Position numbers and translations under genes: made by a program
Shown here: piece by piece, positions 30,578-40,488 of the stretch
Layout of the letters: each line of letters opens with the position of its first letter
Position numbering within the stretch: the first letter of the stretch is position 1
The notes under the pieces: model-generated
What the model saw: the letters and a program-made list of their open reading frames with translations, nothing else
Told to the model about the DNA's origin: nothing
Database searches by the model: none
Source of the DNA: Candidatus Villigracilis saccharophilus
GTDB taxonomy: Bacteria; Chloroflexota; Anaerolineae; Anaerolineales; Villigracilaceae
Direction: 5' to 3'
DNA length: 64,000 nt
Assembly: GCA_016709305.1 (NCBI GenBank)
Contig: JADJNA010000005.1
Coordinates: 124,001 to 188,000 of the forward strand

Positions 30578-33157
30578 ATGGCAGATTCAAATTTTTACCT
30601 TGGTCGTGTAGTGGATGCAAAAACCGCGAAGCCCACTACAGTCGCTGTTGAATATGACCCCGCAGATTTAACCACCCACGCCGTTGTCACAGGCATGACA
30701 GGTTCAGGAAAAACAGGCTTATGCGTTGCCCTGCTCGAGGAAGCTGCATTACAAAATGTCCCCGCCATTATCATTGACCCCAAAGGTGACCTGACCAATT
30801 TACTTTTGCATTTCCCCGATCTGCTCCCGCAGGACTTTCAGCCGTGGATCGATCCCGAAATGCAACGCCGCACGGGCAAGACGATGGAACAGATCGCAGA
30901 TGAGGCATCTTCTGCGTGGGGCGCTGGATTAAAAGAATGGGGTATCGGGCGGGAGCGTTTGCTCGCGTTGCAGAACGCCGCCAAATTCGCGATCTACACC
31001 CCAGGCTCAGATGCCGGTATCTCTGTCAGCGTGCTTTCCTCGCTGGCTGCGCCTGATCTCGAATGGGCAGCCAACCGCGAGGTTTTGCGTGAACGAATTT
31101 CAAGCACTGTCACCGCCTTGCTTGGTCTGGTCGGCCTGAATGACATTGACCCGATTCGCTCGCGAGAGCATATCCTGCTTTCCAACATTTTCGAATTCCA
31201 CTGGAGCGCGGGCAATGACCTCGATCTCACCGAGCTAATTCTTCAAACGCAAACCCCGCCGTTTCCCAACCTCGGCGCGTTCCCTGTTGATACCTTTTTT
31301 CCAGCCAAAGACCGAATGGAACTCGCGATGGTCTTGAACAACATCCTCGCCTCACCTGCCTTTGAAACGTGGCGCGAGGGCGAAACTCTCGACATCCAAT
31401 CCATGCTCTTTACACCTGAGGGCAGACCCCGTCATAGTATTTTTTATCTTGCGCATCTTTCAGATGGTGAGCGCATGTTCTTTGTTACACTTTTGCTTTC
31501 CGCTGTTGAAACATGGATGCGTACCCAAAAAGGTTCTTCCTCTCTGCGCGCCCTGCTCTACATGGATGAGATCTACGGCTATCTTCCGCCTACCGCCGTT
31601 CCCCCCTCAAAAGGTCCGTTGCTTCGAATGTTGAAGCAAGCCCGCGCCTTTGGGCTTGGTCTTTTGCTCGCTACCCAAAACCCTGTGGATATGGATTACA
31701 AGGCTCTCTCAAACACAGGTACATGGTTCATTGGCAAACTCCAGACTGAGCGCGATAAGAACCGCTTATTGGATGGTCTCGAAAGCGCCGCGGGCGGGAT
31801 CCCGCGCGCTGAGATGGATAAATTAATCTCATCGCTTGGCAAACGTGTCTTTGTCATGCACAATGTTCACGAAAAAATGCCTGTCTTAATTCAAACCCGC
31901 TGGGCGATGAATTTCCTGGCTGGACCTATGACGCGAGCCCAGATCCCCGCCCTCAATCAGTTGGTGAACGCTGTGGCAGCGCCTCGCACTGCGCCTCTAG
32001 CAGCTCCCGCTTCGAAGGCAGGCGAATTGGCGGATACACCACTTCGCCCTTCTGTCGAAGCCTTCCAGCCTGTTTCAGTTGCACCAATGTCCCAATCTTC
32101 TGAACCGCAGTCTGTGGGCGTTCAGCCTTCCGCGCGCAACCTTCAACCGTCAACCAATGGAAATTTAACAAAACCCACTCCTCCTGCCGGCATCCGCGAA
32201 TATTTCCTGCCCCAGAATTTCAGTCTGCCCGAGGCTTTTTCCTCCGCTCAACGCTCCATGCCTTCGCAAGCCATGATCCAGGGTGTGATCTATCGGCCGT
32301 CTCTCCTTGCCGCCGCCCAGGTCAGGTTACTTGACCGCAAATATGGCGTGGATGCAGAAGTCACTAAAACGGCGCTTGTTAACTCGCTTGATCGTCGCGG
32401 TATTGTCCGCTGGGATGAATTCCCTTACGCCGGGCCTTCGCTGGATAAAGTCGAAACCATGCCGGCCGCAGGCGCACGCTTTGGCGCAATAGATGCGCCG
32501 TTGAATGACTCAAAATTGATGACCGCTCTGCAAAAAGATTTCACCGATTGGATCTTCCGTAATACGTCAGTCATGGCGCGCGAAAATCGCGCTCTTAAAG
32601 TTTCGGCGGGACCTGATGTCACACAGGCTGAATTCATGAAGGCGTGTTCCGATGCCGCGAGTGACGCGCGTGATGCCGAAGTCGCAAAGAAAGCCGCAGC
32701 GATCGACAGGAAGATCAAGTCTCTAGAAGATAAACTCTTCCGCGAAGAACGCGAACTCCAACAGGATCAGGCGGATTTGCAAAATCGGAATATCGAGACA
32801 GGTCTGAGCGGGGCAGAGGCTGTCGCTGGACTGTTAGGTTTTGGCCGCAAGAAAAGCCTCTCCACTTCCGTCTCGAAATTTCGCATGGCACAGAACGCCA
32901 AAGAAGATGTGCGCGAATCGGAAGAATCCATCACACAATACAAAAAAGATCTCGCTGCATTGGAACGTCAGCGAGAAGAAATTGCTACAGAGGTCAACGA
33001 GCGTTGGGGCAGCCTTGTCAACGAGATCAGCGAAGTCAGCATTAAACCGAAGAAAACAGATATCTATGTCAATATCTTTGGCGTGGCCTGGAAACCGTTT
33101 TACATTGTGCAGGCAGGTGATGAGACGATTGAGTTGCCCGCCTTTGGCGCGGAATAA
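30578..33157 (+). CDS. HerA/DUF853-like AAA ATPase with C-terminal coiled coil
   Basis: 859 residues from ATG 30578 (TATGGAGACAAC upstream). The ATPase core has Walker A (TGMTGSGKTGLCV near residue 45), Walker B (LYMDEIYGYLPP) and a sensor region (ATQNPVDMDYKALSNTGTWFIGKLQT). The middle (about 500-620) is Pro/Ser/Ala-rich and probably disordered, and the last 220 residues contain a long charged coiled coil and a small beta domain. It resembles HerA-type DNA-translocating ATPases and FtsK-like motors. No NurA nuclease is next to it, so its partner is unknown. The 180-base gap upstream holds no other gene. Confidence 0.82.
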   Translation: MADSNFYLGRVVDAKTAKPTTVAVEYDPADLTTHAVVTGMTGSGKTGLCVALLEEAALQNVPAIIIDPKGDLTNLLLHFPDLLPQDFQPWIDPEMQRRTGKTMEQIADEASSAWGAGLKEWGIGRERLLALQNAAKFAIYTPGSDAGISVSVLSSLAAPDLEWAANREVLRERISSTVTALLGLVGLNDIDPIRSREHILLSNIFEFHWSAGNDLDLTELILQTQTPPFPNLGAFPVDTFFPAKDRMELAMVLNNILASPAFETWREGETLDIQSMLFTPEGRPRHSIFYLAHLSDGERMFFVTLLLSAVETWMRTQKGSSSLRALLYMDEIYGYLPPTAVPPSKGPLLRMLKQARAFGLGLLLATQNPVDMDYKALSNTGTWFIGKLQTERDKNRLLDGLESAAGGIPRAEMDKLISSLGKRVFVMHNVHEKMPVLIQTRWAMNFLAGPMTRAQIPALNQLVNAVAAPRTAPLAAPASKAGELADTPLRPSVEAFQPVSVAPMSQSSEPQSVGVQPSARNLQPSTNGNLTKPTPPAGIREYFLPQNFSLPEAFSSAQRSMPSQAMIQGVIYRPSLLAAAQVRLLDRKYGVDAEVTKTALVNSLDRRGIVRWDEFPYAGPSLDKVETMPAAGARFGAIDAPLNDSKLMTALQKDFTDWIFRNTSVMARENRALKVSAGPDVTQAEFMKACSDAASDARDAEVAKKAAAIDRKIKSLEDKLFREERELQQDQADLQNRNIETGLSGAEAVAGLLGFGRKKSLSTSVSKFRMAQNAKEDVRESEESITQYKKDLAALERQREEIATEVNERWGSLVNEISEVSIKPKKTDIYVNIFGVAWKPFYIVQAGDETIELPAFGAE

Positions 33158-33187
33158 TGGCTTCTTGTGAGACGGCCTGGAACTTGA

Positions 33188-33254
33188 CAAAGCAATCTCC
33201 CAATAGAGTTGGTCATGGCTTCAGTTAAAGAACATTGACGCCTTCGCGATGACA
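33188..33254. repeat. Interspersed palindromic element, degenerate copy C
   Basis: It has AAAGCAATCTCC at the left and CCTTCGCGATGACAT at the right, matching the ends and core of the elements at 17263 and 18951, but the middle is altered and the inverted core only partly remains. Confidence 0.5.
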
Positions 33255-33268
33255 TAAAATATGTAAGG

Positions 33269-33293
33269 TAGTGACGACCTCAAGTCGTCACTA
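33269..33293. repeat. Short hairpin TAGTGACGAC / GTCGTCACTA
   Basis: A 10-bp perfect stem with a 5-base loop, right before the ICMT-like gene. A GTG inside it opens the longest reading frame, but a structured GTG start is unlikely. Confidence 0.6.
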
Positions 33294-33312
33294 TGATTTA
33301 AAGGATAAAACT

Positions 33313-33888
33313 GTGAGTATTGTGATCCTGTTATTTTCATTGACTCTGTGGGGTATCATCCATTCGATCCTGGCGTCAAACTTTGCCAAGGATATGCTGG
33401 GTAGCGCAAGGTTATATCGACTTGGATATAACCTGTTCGCCGCGGCAAGTTTTTTGCCCATTCTGTATTTGATGAGAACATTACCAGATCGGTTGGTGTA
33501 CCAGGTCCCGGCTCCGTGGAGCATGGTAATGTTTGGAGGGCAAATCTTTGCCGCGTTGATGTTATTGACCGCGTTCCTGCAAACCGATTCCCTATCATTT
33601 GTCGGCTTGCGCCAACTGTTCGAAACCGAGAAACGAGGCTCACTTGTTACCCAAGGGTTATATCGAGTCGTGCGGCATCCGTTATACACCTTTGGGTTGC
33701 TGTCTGTCTGGCTCACATCAACCGTCTCACAGAATACACTCACCGTCTATATCGGCGCCACTCTCTACACATTGATAGGCGCGTATTTTGAGGAACGAAA
33801 ACTTCTGCGTGAGTTTGGCGATGGATATGCCGAATATCGAAGAACCACTCCCATGCTAATTCCCTGGGTCAGGCTGGGTAAACAATAA
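33313..33888 (+). CDS. NnrU/isoprenylcysteine methyltransferase-like membrane protein
   Basis: 191 residues from GTG 33313, preceded by AAAGGATAAAACT. Five or six membrane helices are seen, and the conserved C-terminal motif RGSLVTQGLYRVVRHPLYTFGL, then EERKLLREFGDGYAEYRRTTP matches the SAM-dependent ICMT/PEMT-like group, including methanethiol methyltransferase and NnrU-type proteins. The longer frame from GTG 33271 lies inside a hairpin and is not preferred. Substrate unknown. It is a second such protein in the window besides the one at 15815. Confidence 0.82.
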   Translation: MSIVILLFSLTLWGIIHSILASNFAKDMLGSARLYRLGYNLFAAASFLPILYLMRTLPDRLVYQVPAPWSMVMFGGQIFAALMLLTAFLQTDSLSFVGLRQLFETEKRGSLVTQGLYRVVRHPLYTFGLLSVWLTSTVSQNTLTVYIGATLYTLIGAYFEERKLLREFGDGYAEYRRTTPMLIPWVRLGKQ

Positions 33889-33899
33889 CCAGGCACCGG

Positions 33900-34250
33900 T
33901 CAACCTGTCTCAATCCCCAATATCGAAGTTAATCCCTGCACAAACAAACTCCCTCCGAAAAAAAGTACCGTGTTCTTCACATCCCCGCTGACAATGGACC
34001 AGTGGATGCCCCAGGCTATAGCGGATATGCTCACAATGACAAGGAATAATCCGCTTAGCAGCATGCGGCTCTGGCTGATGGGTTGAATACCGTCTTTGAG
34101 AGTCAACCCCCCAAAATAGATCGCAAGGATCCCCGCGCCTGTCTTGAAAGCGATCCATCCCAACGCTTCGCCCGCCGAAACGCAAGACAGGATCAACAAT
34201 CCGCCGATGAGTGAATTGATAAATGCCAAAAGAATAGCAATGACTTTCAT
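33900..34250 (-). CDS. Small four-helix membrane protein
   Basis: 116 residues with about four hydrophobic segments (around 3-22, 28-50, 62-82, 92-112) and few charged residues. GGAGGCGC precedes the start. No family recognised. It is convergent with the ICMT-like gene and separated from it by only 11 bases. Confidence 0.7.
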   Translation of the reverse strand: MKVIAILLAFINSLIGGLLILSCVSAGEALGWIAFKTGAGILAIYFGGLTLKDGIQPISQSRMLLSGLFLVIVSISAIAWGIHWSIVSGDVKNTVLFFGGSLFVQGLTSILGIETG

Positions 34251-34393
34251 AAAAGCGCCTCCATCGTATCTGTTTCAAGGATACAAGGGAGGCGCTTTCA
34301 TTTTCTATTGAGAGTCTGTCAAAGACTATAAGAAAATTTCATCGCTCCATACCGAACGAGGAAATTAACACTGTCATGCGATTTCTGCCGTGT

Positions 34394-34648
34394 TTATCCG
34401 ACCTTGGGTTTGGCTATGTTGACCTTGAGCGTATTATCTGCCAGTGAATAAGCATTGAACATGCTGATCGCCTTGTCAGCATCTGCCTGCGCAGGCATGG
34501 ATACAAATGCAAAACCCTTCGACAAGCCAGTGCCTTTATCCATTACGAGGTCGACCGAAGTAACGGCTCCCGCTGTTGCGAACAGGGTATTAATTTCTTC
34601 CCGTGTGGTGCTCTTGGCCAAATTTCCTACATAAATTCTTACATCCAT
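34394..34648 (-). CDS. RRM RNA-binding protein
   Basis: 84 residues, a single RNA recognition motif: RNP2 is IYVGNL and RNP1 is KGFAFVSM. The start ATG 34648 follows GAAGGATG. Bacterial one-RRM proteins of this kind are often cold-induced and bind single-stranded RNA. An unusually structured 5' leader of about 105 bases with a terminator-like hairpin sits in front of it, which suggests control at transcription termination or translation. Confidence 0.92.
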   Translation of the reverse strand: MDVRIYVGNLAKSTTREEINTLFATAGAVTSVDLVMDKGTGLSKGFAFVSMPAQADADKAISMFNAYSLADNTLKVNIAKPKVG

Positions 34649-34664
34649 TTTATTACATCCTTCT

Positions 34665-34770
34665 CCAGCTCGGCTGGAAATAAAAAAAAATGACCGCAAC
34701 CCTATAAGAGGGTCGGCGGCCAAGTGGTGCGGCGAAGATCCAGTTATTTATTACTCATTCAGTGTAGCAC
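34665..34770 (-). promoter_or_regulatory. Structured leader of the RRM gene with a terminator-like hairpin
   Basis: TGC-TACACT (34770-34762) is a likely extended -10. Downstream, a hairpin (34721-34692, stem core ACCCT/AGGGT, extended by G-U and C-G pairs with one bulge) is followed by nine T on the coding strand (34690-34682), the picture of an intrinsic terminator before the gene. A second hairpin (CCAGC/GCTGG, 34677-34665) stands directly next to the GAAGGA ribosome binding site. Confidence 0.65.
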
Positions 34771-34816
34771 ACATTCCGTTCACAGGCGGGGTGATTCAGT
34801 CTATGTGGGAATATGG

Positions 34817-36328
34817 TTATTTCCATTCCCTCGCAAAACTGACCAGCGCTCTCACACCGAAGCCTGTCGCGCCGCGGGTTACATGCGGCGGGTGAGTGTG
34901 CGGATACAGAGGGGTGCTGCCGATTTTATCTAACGCCATTCCTGCGATGTCCCAATGTGTCCAGGGATAGGACGTGAATTCTTCAAGAAATACAGCGCTG
35001 CTACCTACTCCGCTGCCGGCTCCACCGCTATTCTTGATATCCGCATAGTCGGTCTTGATCTTTTCGTAATATTCAACATATAAAGGCAAGCGCCATAACT
35101 TTTCACCAGAGGCATTACTGGCTTCATTCACTTTTTGGGCAAGTGAGTCATCATTCGCAAAATAGCCTGCAGCTACATTCTGACCGAGCGCTGTCACACA
35201 TGCGCCTGTCAATGTTGCCAGATCGATCACGGCTTTGGGTTTGAATTCCGCCGCGTAGGATAGCGCGTCCGCCAAGGTCATGCGTCCTTCCGCGTCGGTA
35301 TTGATGATCTCAATCGTTTTTCCATTGCGCGCGCGGACCACGTCCGCAGGACGGTAGGCGGTTCCGCTGGGCATGTTCTCGCAGGCAGCGATCAGCCCGA
35401 CAAGATGCACAGGTAGCTTCAACTTTGCAATCGCCTTAAACGCCCCAATGACCGCCGCCGCGCCGCTCATATCTGAGCGCATATCTTCCATACCATCCGC
35501 ACCCTTCAAACTGATTCCGCCCGTATCAAATGTAATGCCTTTTCCAACAAATACAAGCGGAGGTTCGTCTGAGCCGTTGTATTCCATCTCAATGAACTTA
35601 GGCGGGTTGGCGGAGCCCTGTGCCACTGACAAATACGCATTCATGTTCTGTGACCGGATCCATTCGAGGTCGTGTACTGTGCACTTAATTCCGGCCTCAT
35701 TGGCCATATTCTGAGCGGATTCTGCCAGTGCGGCGGGGGTCATATTATTCGGCGACTGATTGACAAGGTCGCGGGCGCAGTACACGCCTGAAGCTACAGA
35801 TTGTCCGGTGCTGATTCCTGATTCAACCGCTTCGATTTTTTGCGCATTTGATTCAACCAATGTCAAGGAATCTACATCTTCACGCTCAACCGGGCTTGTA
35901 TGATTTTTTCGCCAGCGATACAAGCCGAGCAATGTCCCTTCAACCATGGACTGCGCTGCGGATGAAATATCCATGGAACTGGCGCCGAACACGCAGGATG
36001 CAATTGTTTTGCACCCTAACTCGCGGGCTTTCTTTGCCCCCGCAGCCGCTGCCTGACGAATTCGATCAAGTGAAATATCTTCGATTTTACCGAGGCCAAC
36101 CACGATCACTCGCTGGGCTGGCATGACTCCGCGTGAATAAAGAATAGCCGTTTCATTTAGTTTTCCGCGCACATCTTTGGCATTCACGAGCTCGCTGACA
36201 GCGCCATTTAATGCCATATCCACTGCGCCCGTCGCTCCCGATGAAATGTCGACGCCTTCATACAAACTTACAAGGATCGCATCCGCGCTCACTGCCTGAA
36301 TTAATGAGTTACTGATTTTTATATCCAT
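34817..36328 (-). CDS. pepA: Leucyl aminopeptidase (M17 family)
   Basis: 503 residues from ATG 36328, with GGGAGCGAAC upstream (a TTG at 36340 is weaker). The M17 metal-binding motifs are clear: VFVGKGITFDTGGISLKGADGM, MRSDMSGAAAVIGAFKA and the signature NTDAEGRMTLADALSYA. It forms a hexameric two-zinc or manganese cytoplasmic aminopeptidase that removes N-terminal residues from peptides. The N-terminal alpha/beta domain is complete, and the gene ends 109 bases before the RRM promoter. Confidence 0.96.
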   Translation of the reverse strand: MDIKISNSLIQAVSADAILVSLYEGVDISSGATGAVDMALNGAVSELVNAKDVRGKLNETAILYSRGVMPAQRVIVVGLGKIEDISLDRIRQAAAAGAKKARELGCKTIASCVFGASSMDISSAAQSMVEGTLLGLYRWRKNHTSPVEREDVDSLTLVESNAQKIEAVESGISTGQSVASGVYCARDLVNQSPNNMTPAALAESAQNMANEAGIKCTVHDLEWIRSQNMNAYLSVAQGSANPPKFIEMEYNGSDEPPLVFVGKGITFDTGGISLKGADGMEDMRSDMSGAAAVIGAFKAIAKLKLPVHLVGLIAACENMPSGTAYRPADVVRARNGKTIEIINTDAEGRMTLADALSYAAEFKPKAVIDLATLTGACVTALGQNVAAGYFANDDSLAQKVNEASNASGEKLWRLPLYVEYYEKIKTDYADIKNSGGAGSGVGSSAVFLEEFTSYPWTHWDIAGMALDKIGSTPLYPHTHPPHVTRGATGFGVRALVSFAREWK

Positions 36329-36340
36329 GTTCGCTCCCAA

Positions 36341-36787
36341 TTCGTTGAAATGTTACTTTATAACTTATTCAATCATATCATCTAAGCAAAAAGATGTAGT
36401 ACAAAATTTCAAGTTGTTTTGCGTTGATAAAGAGTTTTGTCTGATTGAGGGCTGTCCAGCGATTGCTTGTTAAAGTTGCAGCTTTGAAAGCAGTCTGATT
36501 CCAATTTCTATCAGAGAAGAAGCGGGAATACTTCAAATCAGAAGGATGCAGAGATGATGGAATTTTGGAGTTCAGAGGTATATTCAGTCTGGAAAGGAGT
36601 GGGGCAGGGATTACTTTCTTTGATAAATCCAACCAGGGTTGTTCCTCTGTCATCAGAGAGCATCTGTGTCAGAATTAGTAATGATCGCGTGAATTCATTC
36701 TTCAATTTGCCAATCAACCATTAAAATCATTCCGTTGAATGATGTAATAATCTACGTTTCAATGTGAAATTCTGGAATTGCACACAT
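36341..36787. other. Intergenic region, about 450 bases, no gene recognised
   Basis: AT-rich spacer between pepA and the broken glycerate kinase. A 91-codon minus ORF exists (36378-36653) but lacks a family match and a clear ribosome binding site. No hairpin terminator, tRNA or repeat family was recognised. Confidence 0.4.
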
Positions 36788-38087
36788 ATGTTGACCACCC
36801 GATCTTTCCTTACTCATACCCTGTCTCATCACCCACAAGGCCAGGCCGTCACGCGCATCCTTGCTGCAGCCATTCATGCTGTTGAGCCGCAAGCGGCAGT
36901 CCGTCGTTTTTTCCAACGCCAGGGATATACTCTCCTAATTAATGGTCAGGAATATTATCTGGATAAAATGGGGCGGATTCTGCTCCTTGGGTTGGGCAAA
37001 GCGTCGCTGGCAATGACGTTGCCTTTGGCAGATTTGCTTGCGGATCTTTCTCCCCGTGGATTGCTCATTCCAAAACAGACCCCTCTTCATGCTTTGAGCG
37101 GATTCGACATCCAGCCCGGTGGGCATCCTGTTCCAGACGCAAACAGTGTGCTTGCCGGAGAAAAAGCCATTCAATTGGTACAGGGTCTTAACGAAAATGA
37201 TCTGCTGATTTGCCTGATTTCGGGTGGCGGCTCCGCGCTAATGAGCGCTCCGCGGTCTGGCACTACTCTCTCCGATTTGCGTGAACTCACCTCCGCATTG
37301 CTGGCTTGCGGTGCGCGCATTGACGAGATCAACACACTGCGCCGCCACCTGGATCAACTCAAAGGCGGCGGGCTTGCGCGACTCGCTTTCCCGGCAAAGG
37401 TTGTCAGCCTGATTCTTTCAGATGTGGTGGGCAACCCGCTCGAAGCGATCGCATCCGGCCCCACTGCGCCAGATCCAAAAATATGGGTTGCGGCAGACTG
37501 TTCCGGCCGCGATTCCTGCAGGATTGGAAAATGCCCCTGAGACACCCAAACCTGGCGACAGGTTGTTCGAGCGAGTGCAAAATGTCATTGTGGGCAGTAA
37601 CCTGCTGGCGGCAGAATCTGCAGCAGCGCAGTCCAAAACCGAAGGGTTTTATACGCAGCTATTGGGCAATGACTGGCAGGGGGAAGCGCGTGATGTCAGC
37701 CGGAAACTTAGTACCATTGTAAAAAATACAACGAGTCAGCGACCATTTTGTCTTGTGGCGGGCGGCGAAACAACTGTTACCCTGCGCGGGGGCGGGCGCG
37801 GCGGACGCAATCAGGAATTAGCCCTTGCCGCTGTGCGGCAGTTGGCGGACATGAAAGACACATTGCTCATAACTTTGGCAACCGATGGGGAGGATGGTCC
37901 CACTGATGCAGCCGGGGCTGTGGTAAACACCGAGACACTCAAGCGCGGGTTGTCAGCTGGACTTTTCCCCGAAACATTCCTGGATAACAACGATGCCTAC
38001 ACCTACTTTAGCGAGCTGAATGATTTAATCAAGATCGGCCCGAGTGGGACAAATGTAAATGATCTGATATTTTGCTTTGGGTTTTAG
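36788..38087 (+). pseudogene. Glycerate 2-kinase (GckA/TtuD, MOFRL), internal deletion with frameshift
   Basis: The family converts glycerate to 2-phosphoglycerate with ATP. The first frame encodes the N-terminal two thirds (ILLLGLGKASLAMT, ISGGGSALMSAP, HLDQLKGGGLARLAFPAKVVSLILSDVVGNPLEAIASGPTAPDP). The rest, starting KYGLRQTVPAAIPAGLENAPETPKPGDRLF and with the MOFRL domain (VAGGETTVTLRGGGRGGRNQELAL), continues in another frame. At the junction (about 37472-37482) homologues carry about 11 more codons (a TTFADALAILE-like stretch), so roughly 32 or 34 bases are missing. This is not a one-base read error; the gene is probably inactive. Confidence 0.85.
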
Positions 38088-39262
38088 AAACTCCACAATA
38101 ACAATGTACACTGCAACTAATTTACCCAAGGCAGAAAAACCTGCAGTTCAAATCATGCTTCTGTGCGTGGATGGCGACGGGATGTTGCGCGGCATTGTCA
38201 CAGTTTGAGTTGATTCAATTCATCTTGAAGCGCGGGAAACTTGCGAAAACGTTCGCGTATTTCTACTATGAGTTTGTCCCATGATTGTATTTCGTTCAAC
38301 TGGCGATAGATGTCACGTATTTCACGCAGGCAAAGTGCGGCTTGCGAATAGTTGCCCCGGTCACGGTAATTAATAAAGCGCTCTGCTTCTTTTTTGAACA
38401 GCCGAATAGATTCCTGGGGATATTGTTTCTTTGCCACTTGCGCTACTTCAATATGCAGGGAATGGTCTCCCCAGCGTTCCGGTAATTTTTCTAGCATTGT
38501 AAGTGCGTTTCCCACTTCCTTTTCAAGGAGGTAGAGCCTGACAAGGAAATCAACATCTTTTTTTCCTTCAAGTTCACGGATGATATGACTTCGTGAATTT
38601 TCCCAACAATTAAGTTGCTTTGCCAGTGTACGAAGTTTTTCATATTTATCTATGTTGGGGTATTTCCAAAATAGTCTTTCTTCCAATTCCAAAGAACCTG
38701 CCAAATCCCCGCGTTCTTTGAACTTGTTTGCAAGCCATTCTACCAGACGGTCATCTTTGATATTTTTTAGCCTTTCGGTTACAAGTTTTTCGGCGACCAC
38801 GGCTTGCCCATGAGTTGCAAAAATCTCAATTGTCTTGAAAAGTGGATAATCCTCTGCGACTCTGGCTACATCTTCAGCTTCTTTAATTCTTTTGAGTTTG
38901 AGTAGACGTTCAATTAGATCATTCAATCGTCCTGTTTCACGGCAAAGCTTCAAATATGACTCATCATCAAGAATGTCTGATTCAAGATCAAGCAAAAGTC
39001 TGCCAAGAGTTTCGCGATGATAGCCATCGCTCCAACTGTTTCCTGTCGGAAGAATTTTGCGTGTCCATTTCGCGATTTCCACTCGTTCTTCCGGAGTAAT
39101 TTGCGATGTCAAGATTTCTGGTACGCAATCTGCCGCGCCAACGCCGCCCAATTTGATAGTATCCCATCGATATACACTGAAAAGGACTTGCAGAATCTCA
39201 AATCGCTTTTTCGGGTCCCTGATTTGGGATAAGCAATTACCTAGCTCTACCGTGCATTCATC

Positions 39263-40488
39263 GAGACCTCGGCAAGAAACTCCCTGCTTTAGCAGTGGAG
39301 AGGATAGCCGCTGGCGATGTGCTTTCGCTAGAGCAGCTTCAATAGATTGGAACTTCGGTAGAATCACGCCATGAAATTGATCGCTCAAATAAAACTCCTG
39401 CCTGCGCCTGAACAAGCGCAAGCCCTTCGTAAAACTCTTGAGGTTGCAAACGCCGCCTGCAATTACATCAGCGAACAGGCGTGGGATAGTCAGACATTCA
39501 AACAATTTCCAATCCACAAACTTACGTATTACGCTGTCAAGGAAATGTTTGGCTTGACCGCACAGGTGGTTGTGCGTTGCATCTCGAAAGTTGCAGATGC
39601 TTATAAGCTGGATAGAAAAGTCAAACGTACGTTCAAGCCGCATGGCGCGATTGCTTTTGATGACCGCATCCTGACCTACAAGCTGGACAGGATGGAGTTG
39701 AGCATCTGGACGGTAGAGGGCAGACAAAAGATGTCCTTTGCCTGCGGAAAACGCCAGCTTGAATTGCTCAAAGGCCAGCATGGGGAAAGCGACTTGTGTC
39801 TGGTCAAAGGTAGGTTTTACCTGATGGTTGTCTGCGAGGTGGAGACACCCAAGCCAATTGACGTTGAAGGGGTGTTGGGGTTGATCTGGGTCTTGTCCAG
39901 ATCGCCGCAACTTCGGACGGTGGCGGGTTCAGCGGCGCGGCGATCGAAGATAAGCGCCGAAAGTTTGGACATCGCAGAAGCAATTTGCAAAAGAAACAGA
40001 CCAGATCCGCCACACGAAAACTCAAGAAAATATCCGGCGTTCAATCCCGTTTTCAAAAACAACCAACCATAGAATCAGCAAAATTCTCGTACAGATTGCG
40101 TATGACACTCATCGAGCGATCGCCCTTGAAGACAGTGGGCGGTATCCGTGAGGCTCCCGTAAAAGGACGCAAGCAGAGAGCGAGACATGCGAATTGGTCG
40201 TTCTACCAACTGAGGCGGTACATCGTTTACAAAGCCGAGCGCGTGGGGTTCCCGTGATCTTCGTTGATCCAAGAAACACCTCGCGCACTGCCCCGAATGT
40301 GGTTGTGTTGATAAAGCCAATCGTAAGTCTCAATCTGTTTTCCTTGTACCGCTTGCAACTTCTCTGGCAATGCGGACAGAGTAGCGGCTGTGAATATCGC
40401 AGTCAGGGCAGAAGTAAACCTGCCAATGGTCTCGAACCTTCGTGTTCAGGGACAAAGCCCCCTGCTTTAGCTGTGGGGTTCGTTTACA
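39263..40488 (+). mobile_element. IS200/IS605-family (IS1341-like) element, degraded
   Basis: About 1,226 bases inserted in the SWIM gene. Both ends have the same subterminal hairpin form: CTCCCTGCtttaGCAGtGGAG at about 39279-39300 and CCCCCTGCtttaGCTGtGGGG near 40458-40479. No target duplication is evident, as expected for IS605-type transposition. It carries only tnpB-type coding sequence, no tnpA. The end positions were set by rejoining the SWIM reading frame (GVV-DEC). Confidence 0.8.
39371..40470 (+). pseudogene. tnpB: tnpB (RNA-guided nuclease-type), multiply frameshifted
   Basis: The N-terminal wedge region (KLIAQIKLLPAPEQAQALRKTLEVANAACNYIS) is intact. The rest needs several one-base corrections: near 39865 to restore VDLGLVQIAA (RuvC Asp), around 40065-40080, near 40130 (PVKGRKQRARHANWSFYQLRRYI), near 40253, near 40290 to restore the zinc finger (CPECGCVDKANRKSQ), and near 40345 for CTACNFSGNADRVAAVN (last RuvC Asp). 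TnpB is the ancestor of Cas12, guided by an RNA from the element's right end. This copy is dead. Confidence 0.82.

Noticed and set aside
33271..33312. Upstream GTG start for the ICMT-like gene
   Set aside because: It lies inside a 10-bp hairpin without a ribosome binding site, while GTG 33313 has AAAGGAT.
36378..36653. 91-codon minus ORF in the pepA to glycerate kinase gap
   Set aside because: No ribosome binding site, no family resemblance, and no neighbours in an operon; treated as intergenic.
39263..39910. N-terminal half of the long minus ORF 38198-39910
   Set aside because: This part is antisense to tnpB inside the inserted element; only the portion after the junction is real SWIM coding sequence.
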